Source of the DNA: Bacteroidales bacterium
Lineage (GTDB): Bacteria > Bacteroidota > Bacteroidia > Bacteroidales > JALTDM01
NCBI GenBank assembly: GCA_027074135.1
Contig: JALTDM010000258.1
Location: 1 to 18,383 of the forward strand
DNA: 18,383 bases
Direction of reading: 5' to 3'
Positions 13,927 through 18,383 of the stretch are shown one piece after another. The position numbers were made by a program, and so were the translations under genes. The notes beneath the pieces were generated by a model, which saw nothing but the letters and a program-made list of their open reading frames with translations, searched no databases and had not been told where the DNA came from. Positions within the stretch are counted from its first letter, which is position 1, and every line of letters begins with the position of its first letter.

Positions 13927-14706
13927 TTATCTTACAGGGATTGCAAAAAATTGGTTTTCTCCCCATGAACCACAGCCGAAATCTTTCAAAAGATAATCTT
14001 GTGTTTTAGAGCCGTATTGTTCACTGGTAGATATCCAGTAATAATAACGTTTTGTAGTATTTGAAGTGTTGTTGATTGCAATAGAGCCTACTGCCATGGA
14101 AAAATGTGAAGGTCCCGGTAATAAACCGCTAACAAGTGTACTTAGTAAAATGTCTGGACTCGGAGCATAATTATTTGGGTCATCACAAAAAGTTGAACGA
14201 ACCCAAATTACATCTCCTGTTTGGATATCATTTTCAGATTGCAAAAGCATATTTACACTAATTACCCAAATGCCGGGAGGTAAATCTATGTATGAACCTG
14301 TCCACTTTGGTGTAGATACTCCATTTGCAGGTATAGTATCTGTTCTGGTTATGTTTGTTGCAACATGTCCGAATATAACACCTTGATAAGGATTATCAAT
14401 CAGTCTGGTCCACCTTGAGCCATTCCAGTAATAATAACCCGGATATACAGTATCTTGTCCTGATGAAGCATTGGCAGTATTGTAAATCAAAAGTCCATCT
14501 CTCGGATTGTTAACAGGTGCTGCTGTTGTTGCACTTTGTAATGGTACATGTGGTGGTAAAAAACCTTTGTTGTGGTTTGCACTGTGTGCTTCTAAGATTG
14601 CGTCACCAGCATTCGGAGCATATGATGAATCATCGCTGATAACAATTTGTCCGTACATCAATATGGTTGTTAAAAAGAAACTTAACAAGAATATTATTCT
14701 CTTCAT
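13927..14706 (-). CDS. Exported surface protein of unknown function, YYYWNGSRW-type
   Basis: This 259-residue protein has a signal peptide (MKRIIFLLSFFLTTILMYGQ). The N-terminal part reads like the conserved head of many Bacteroidota surface or tail-fibre-like proteins: GDAILEAHSANHNKGFLPPHV, then PRDGLLIYNT, then GYYYWNGSRWTRL. The C-terminal half (about 115-259) is beta-rich, with GSYIDLPPGIWVISVNMLL, TKRYYYWISTSE and FFAIPVR, and resembles a C1q/jelly-roll-like fold; that fold is my inference. There is no recognisable T9SS type A or B sorting domain, so its route to the surface is unclear. The ATG at 14706 is chosen because the hydrophobic segment follows it directly; an upstream TTG at 14727 would only add polar residues. 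It lies just upstream of the T9SS protein gene, but each appears to have its own promoter region. Confidence 0.8.
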   Translation of the reverse strand: MKRIIFLLSFFLTTILMYGQIVISDDSSYAPNAGDAILEAHSANHNKGFLPPHVPLQSATTAAPVNNPRDGLLIYNTANASSGQDTVYPGYYYWNGSRWTRLIDNPYQGVIFGHVATNITRTDTIPANGVSTPKWTGSYIDLPPGIWVISVNMLLQSENDIQTGDVIWVRSTFCDDPNNYAPSPDILLSTLVSGLLPGPSHFSMAVGSIAINNTSNTTKRYYYWISTSEQYGSKTQDYLLKDFGCGSWGENQFFAIPVR

Positions 14707-14813
14707 GGCTATTGTTTTTTTTTGCAAATTAAAATGAAAAAAATGAATTTGAAAAAAGATTTTTGTGAAATCAAAGTTTACCGGTCTTTAATAAAAGTTG
14801 TGGAAATTTAACA

Positions 14814-14821
14814 TACCTTTG
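14814..14821 (+). promoter_or_regulatory. Putative -7 promoter box (TACCTTTG) of purB and the ABC exporter gene
   Basis: TACCTTTG fully matches TANNTTTG and is 26 bases upstream of the purB ATG at 14848. It lies in the 141-bp divergent gap with the 14706 surface-protein gene. No correctly spaced -33 TTTG is visible (the nearest TTG, at 14798, leaves a 13-base spacer). Confidence 0.5.
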
Positions 14822-14847
14822 TAACAAAAGTGAAAAAAGCTTTTTTT

Positions 14848-16194
14848 ATGAAATTAAATGAACTAACTGCAATTAGTCCTGTTGACGGAAGATATAGAAA
14901 GAAGACAGAGCAATTGGATATTTATTTTTCCGAATTTGCATTGTTTAAATATAGAGTAAGGGTTGAAATTGAATATTTTTTAGCACTTGTAAATTTAGGG
15001 CTTAAAGAACTGAAAAATTTCCCAAAAGATAAAATTAAAGATGTGAAAAAAATTACATCCGGATTTAATCTGAAGAAAGCACAAAGGATAAAAGAAATAG
15101 AAAAAACGACAAATCATGATATAAAAGCAACGGAATATTTTATTAAAGAAGAATTTGATAAGTTGAAACTTGGTGAGTACAAGGAGTTTATACACTTTGG
15201 GCTTACTTCACAAGATATAAACAATACCGCAATACCGTTATCGCATAAAGATTTTGTAAATGATATTTTGTATCCGCAATTTTTGAGTTTAAAGGGTCAA
15301 ATTTTGGAACTTGCCAATAAATGGAAAAATATGCCGATGCTTGCCCATACACATGGGCAACCTGCATCACCTACAAAGCTTGGAAAAGAATTTAAAGTGT
15401 TTGCAGAACGCTTAGATAATCAGTTGCAACTTTTGAAAGATGTAGTTTTTTATGCAAAATTCGGAGGAGCTATTGGTAATTTTAATGCACATTATGTAGC
15501 ATATCCAGAAGTGGATTGGATAAAATTTGCAGATGGATTTATATATAGTCTAGGATTAAAACGATTGCATTATACTACGCAGATAGAGCATTATGATGGG
15601 ATGGCGCATATTTTTGATACAGTAAAGAGGTTAAATAATATTTTGCTTGATTTGTCACGTGATGTCTGGATATATATCAGTATGAATTATTTTAAGCAGA
15701 AAATAATAAAAGGTGAAGTTGGTTCTTCGGCTATGCCACATAAGGTAAACCCAATTGATTTTGAAAATGCCGAAGGTAATATTGGGGTTGCAAATGCTTT
15801 GTTTGAGCATTTATCGGCAAAATTGCCTGTTTCCAGGTTGCAAAGGGATTTGTCTGACTCCACTGTGTTGAGAAATATCGGAGTCCCTTACGCACATACA
15901 ATTATTGCCATTGCTTCTTTGAAGAAAGGATTGGCAAAGCTTAAAATAAATGAAGAAGCTATTAAAAGAGATCTTATGGATAATTGGAGTGTAGTTGCTG
16001 AAGCTATTCAAACTATTTTGAGAAAAATTGGATATCCCAAACCTTATGAAGCATTGAAAGAGTTGACAAGAAAAAATGAAAAAATAGATCGTGAAAAAAT
16101 AATTGCTTTTATTGATAGTTTAAAAATAAAAAATGATTTAAAAGAAGAATTAAGATCTATAACACCATTTAATTATACTGGAAAAACAGAATAG
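14848..16194 (+). CDS. purB: Adenylosuccinate lyase
   Basis: This 448-residue enzyme, close to the 456 residues of E. coli PurB, performs two fumarate-releasing steps in purine synthesis: SAICAR to AICAR, and adenylosuccinate to AMP. It begins ELTAISPVDGRY, as in the E. coli-type branch. It carries FGLTSQDINN (about 117-126), AHTHGQPASPTK with the catalytic histidine (about 166-177), and the fumarase/aspartase superfamily signature GSSAMPHKVNPIDFENAEGN (starting near 292) with the mobile-loop serines. The ATG at 14848 matches the family start; an in-frame GTG at 14830 would add six residues and lies only 8 bases from the -7 box. The ABC exporter gene starts 4 bases after its stop, so the two are probably co-transcribed, although no functional link is obvious. 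Confidence 0.97.
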   Translation: MKLNELTAISPVDGRYRKKTEQLDIYFSEFALFKYRVRVEIEYFLALVNLGLKELKNFPKDKIKDVKKITSGFNLKKAQRIKEIEKTTNHDIKATEYFIKEEFDKLKLGEYKEFIHFGLTSQDINNTAIPLSHKDFVNDILYPQFLSLKGQILELANKWKNMPMLAHTHGQPASPTKLGKEFKVFAERLDNQLQLLKDVVFYAKFGGAIGNFNAHYVAYPEVDWIKFADGFIYSLGLKRLHYTTQIEHYDGMAHIFDTVKRLNNILLDLSRDVWIYISMNYFKQKIIKGEVGSSAMPHKVNPIDFENAEGNIGVANALFEHLSAKLPVSRLQRDLSDSTVLRNIGVPYAHTIIAIASLKKGLAKLKINEEAIKRDLMDNWSVVAEAIQTILRKIGYPKPYEALKELTRKNEKIDREKIIAFIDSLKIKNDLKEELRSITPFNYTGKTE

Positions 16195-16198
16195 AAAA

Positions 16199-18025
16199 AT
16201 GATAAAAAATGCAATACGTATACTTGCTTTAGTAAAAAATTACTGGAAAGAATTGACATTATCTATAGTTTTTAAATTATTTTCCGTGATATTTTCTTTG
16301 TCATCAATAACAATGGTTTTACCTTTTTTGTCTATCTTGTTTGAAAAGCAAAAACTGGTTACTCAGCCTGTTCCTTTTAGTTTGTCCACTGAGGCAATAA
16401 TGCATAATTTCAATTATTTTATAAGTCAAATTATTATTAAAAACGGGCCAACCACTGCAATAGCTGTTGTTAGTGGGATGATTGTTGGATTTACTTTTTT
16501 GAAAAGTTTATTTCAGTTTCTTACTGTTTATTTTACATCTCCGGTTAGGATGGGGGTAGTTGAGGATTTAAGGAATAAAATGTATAAGAAAATTCTTGAT
16601 TTGCCGGTATCATTTTATTCAAACGAGAAGAAAGGTGATTTAATTACAAGGGTTACAAGTGATGCTCAAGAAATTGAGATTTCAGTTGTAAGTTCTTTGG
16701 AAATGTTATTTTTTCATCCCATAACAATATTAGTTTATGTAATAAGTCTTATATGGATAAGTCCGAGATTGACTTTGATTGTATTTTTAATAATGCCTTT
16801 AATTATAGTGATATTGGGAAATATAAGTAAAGTTCTTAGGAAAAGGGCTAGGCAGGGACAGAGACGTTTAAGTAGTATCATAAGTATAATTGATGAAACT
16901 TTGTTTGGACTTAAGATCATAAAAGCTTTTAATGCGGAATCTATGTTGTACAACCGATTTTCCAGCTTGAATAGAAAGTTTACAAGACTAATGGTAAGTT
17001 TATTCAGAAGACGGAATTTAGCCAGTCCGCTTACTGAATTTTTAGCTTCAATTATCATTGTTGCTATTATGTGGTATGGTTCTTCTTTGGTCTTGGGACA
17101 TTACGAAGGTTTATCAGCACAAGCGTTTATTGGTTACATGATAATTTTCTCGCAAGTAATTTCACCTGCAAAAGGACTTTCTTCTGCTCATTATAATGTG
17201 CAGAAAGGTATGGCTTCATTAGACAGAATCGAAGAAATTTTAAATATTGATGTGAAAATAGTTGAAAAGCCAAATGCTATATTAAAATCATCGTTTAATG
17301 ATAAAATTGAATACCGAAATGTTAGTTTTAGATATAGAAAAGATATTCCAGTGTTGAAAAATATAAATTTAACAATTCCTAAAGGTTACATAATTGCAAT
17401 AGTAGGACAATCAGGTTCGGGGAAAACCACAATGGTTGATTTATTACCAAGATTTTTTGATGTTACGGAAGGGGGTATTTATATTGACGGTATTGATATT
17501 CGTGATGTAAAATTAAAAGAATATAGAAATTTGTTTGGTATAGTAAGCCAAGAACCGATTTTGTTTAATGATACATTTTTCAACAATATTGCTTTCGGTA
17601 AACCAAATGCTACACTTGAAGAGGTTGAACGTGCTGCAAAAATAGCAAATGCTTATGATTTCATTAAACAAACATCTCTAGGTTTTTATACAAATATAGG
17701 AGAAAGAGGAAATAAACTGTCAGGTGGTCAAAGGCAAAGAATCAGTATTGCTAGGGCTGTTTTAAAAAATCCTCCTATTCTTATTTTAGATGAAGCCACA
17801 TCTTCTTTAGATTCCGAAAGTGAAAAATTGGTCCAAAAAGCTCTTGACAATTTGATGAAGGATCGTACTACTGTGGTTATTGCTCACAGACTTTCTACCA
17901 TAATTAATTCAGACTTAATAGTTGTTATTAATGAAGGTGAAATTGTTGAAAAAGGAAAGCACGATGATTTAATAAAAAAAGGTGGGTTTTATAAGAAGTA
18001 TTATGATTTGCAAATGTTTTCTTAA
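16199..18025 (+). CDS. ABC exporter half-transporter, MsbA/lipid-exporter type
   Basis: This 608-residue protein fuses a six-helix type I exporter domain (about 15-330) to a nucleotide-binding domain (about 365-605), so it should work as a homodimer in the inner membrane. In the ATPase part are the A-loop tyrosine in FRYRKDIPVL (Tyr379), Walker A GQSGSGKTT (403-411), Q-loop Gln451, signature LSGGQRQR (507-514), Walker B ILILDEATSSLD (527-538) with catalytic Glu532, and the H-loop AHRLST (His563), all intact. The coupling segment LPVSFYSNEKKGDLITRVTSDAQEIE is typical of MsbA-like proteins. An insertion between the first two helices (about 50-85) adds a periplasmic loop. A lipid or lipid-linked saccharide substrate is likely but unproved. 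It follows purB by 4 bases and overlaps the stop of dtd. Confidence 0.92.
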   Translation: MIKNAIRILALVKNYWKELTLSIVFKLFSVIFSLSSITMVLPFLSILFEKQKLVTQPVPFSLSTEAIMHNFNYFISQIIIKNGPTTAIAVVSGMIVGFTFLKSLFQFLTVYFTSPVRMGVVEDLRNKMYKKILDLPVSFYSNEKKGDLITRVTSDAQEIEISVVSSLEMLFFHPITILVYVISLIWISPRLTLIVFLIMPLIIVILGNISKVLRKRARQGQRRLSSIISIIDETLFGLKIIKAFNAESMLYNRFSSLNRKFTRLMVSLFRRRNLASPLTEFLASIIIVAIMWYGSSLVLGHYEGLSAQAFIGYMIIFSQVISPAKGLSSAHYNVQKGMASLDRIEEILNIDVKIVEKPNAILKSSFNDKIEYRNVSFRYRKDIPVLKNINLTIPKGYIIAIVGQSGSGKTTMVDLLPRFFDVTEGGIYIDGIDIRDVKLKEYRNLFGIVSQEPILFNDTFFNNIAFGKPNATLEEVERAAKIANAYDFIKQTSLGFYTNIGERGNKLSGGQRQRISIARAVLKNPPILILDEATSSLDSESEKLVQKALDNLMKDRTTVVIAHRLSTIINSDLIVVINEGEIVEKGKHDDLIKKGGFYKKYYDLQMFS

Positions 18026-18383
18026 AAGTTTTTCTGCTTGCTGTCTATTATAATTGTTACAGGACCATTATTGACTAAATTTACAACCATATGGGCTCCA
18101 AAAATTCCTGTTTTCACTTCTTTACCCAATTTTTCAGATACAGATTTTATGAACTTTTCATAAAAAGGTATTGCAATTTCGGGTTTTGCCGCTCTAATAT
18201 AGGAAGGACGGTTTCCTTTTTTTGTTAATGCGTGTAAGGTAAACTGGCTTATTATCAATATTTCTCCGTCGATATCTTTTACCGATAAATTCATAGTGCC
18301 ATTTTTATCATTAAAGATTCTAAGGTTTATAATCTTTTTTGACAACCATTCTATATCTTCATCATTGTCATAATTTTCTATTC
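18022..18383 (-). CDS. dtd: D-aminoacyl-tRNA deacylase, 5' end beyond window
   Basis: About 120 of the usual 150 residues are visible; the frame stays open to the right edge, reading IENYDNDEDIEWLSKKIINLRIFND, so the true start lies outside. An in-frame TTG at 18345 encodes an internal leucine, not the start. DTD removes D-amino acids (and mischarged glycine) from tRNA, using main-chain atoms and the tRNA ribose rather than side-chain catalysis. Both family motifs are present: SQFTLHALTKKGNRPSY (the SQxTL motif) and NNGPVTIIID carrying the Gly-cisPro pair that screens chirality. The stop TAA overlaps that of the ABC exporter by four bases on the opposite strand. No oddities in the visible part. 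Confidence 0.95.
   Translation of the reverse strand, partial: IENYDNDEDIEWLSKKIINLRIFNDKNGTMNLSVKDIDGEILIISQFTLHALTKKGNRPSYIRAAKPEIAIPFYEKFIKSVSEKLGKEVKTGIFGAHMVVNLVNNGPVTIIIDSKQKNF

Noticed and set aside
14830..14847. Upstream GTG start for purB
   Set aside because: It would add six residues not found in the family start (ELTAISPVDGRY type) and lies only 8 bases after the -7 box.
18343..18345. TTG at 18345 as the dtd start
   Set aside because: The frame upstream still encodes conserved DTD sequence (DEDIEWLSKK), so this is an internal leucine and the gene is cut by the window edge.
1..18383. tRNA, rRNA, insertion sequence, phage or defence-system genes
   Set aside because: Intergenic gaps are all under 200 bases. 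I saw no cloverleaf-like segment with a CCA-type end, no transposase or integrase, and no nuclease/effector gene pairs; every long frame is accounted for by housekeeping or envelope genes.

Overview
The window is chromosomal DNA from a member of the Bacteroidota. The DNA is AT-rich. One secreted protein has SprB-like repeats and a type IX secretion (T9SS) type B sorting domain. Several genes are preceded by the Bacteroidota -7 promoter box TANNTTTG, Shine-Dalgarno sequences are weak, and the gene order DUF3822-like / rsmD / holB is, as I recall, typical of the phylum. I cannot place it below phylum with confidence.

Layout. Positions 1-2175 hold two minus-strand genes: the N-terminal part of a secreted or membrane-anchored tetratricopeptide (TPR) protein cut by the window edge, and an FMN nitroreductase, separated by a hairpin terminator. 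Positions 2253-7214 run on the plus strand. First comes a UDP-glucuronate 4-epimerase-type sugar epimerase and an AT-rich repeat array. Then comes a tightly packed, partly overlapping cluster: exported thioredoxin-like protein, SpoU/TrmH RNA methyltransferase, GT4 glycosyltransferase, PflX-like radical SAM protein and HAD hydrolase. A second copy of the AT-rich repeat ends this cluster.

Positions 7403-9342 hold a second plus-strand operon with its own -7 box: a small single-pass membrane protein, a DUF3822-like protein and the 16S rRNA methyltransferase RsmD. RsmD converges, with a 4-base overlap, on a minus-strand pair (START-domain protein then HolB, the DNA polymerase III delta-prime subunit). 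Positions 11201-14706 encode two minus-strand exported surface proteins, the first being the 864-residue SprB-repeat/T9SS protein. Positions 14848-18025 hold purB (purine and AMP synthesis) followed 4 bases later by an MsbA-like ABC exporter. The exporter converges with a 4-base overlap on dtd (D-aminoacyl-tRNA deacylase), which runs off the right edge.

Functionally this is mostly housekeeping (RNA modification, DNA replication, purine synthesis, tRNA proofreading) interleaved with envelope functions (sugar-nucleotide epimerase, glycosyltransferase, lipid-type ABC exporter, T9SS adhesin-like protein). I found no rRNA, tRNA, CRISPR array, insertion sequence, phage gene or recognisable defence system, and no clear new multi-gene system. 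The best leads are modest: an intergenic repeat family that supplies the stop codons of two unrelated genes, and a membrane protein / DUF3822 pair that looks remotely like parts of a pilus-assembly platform.
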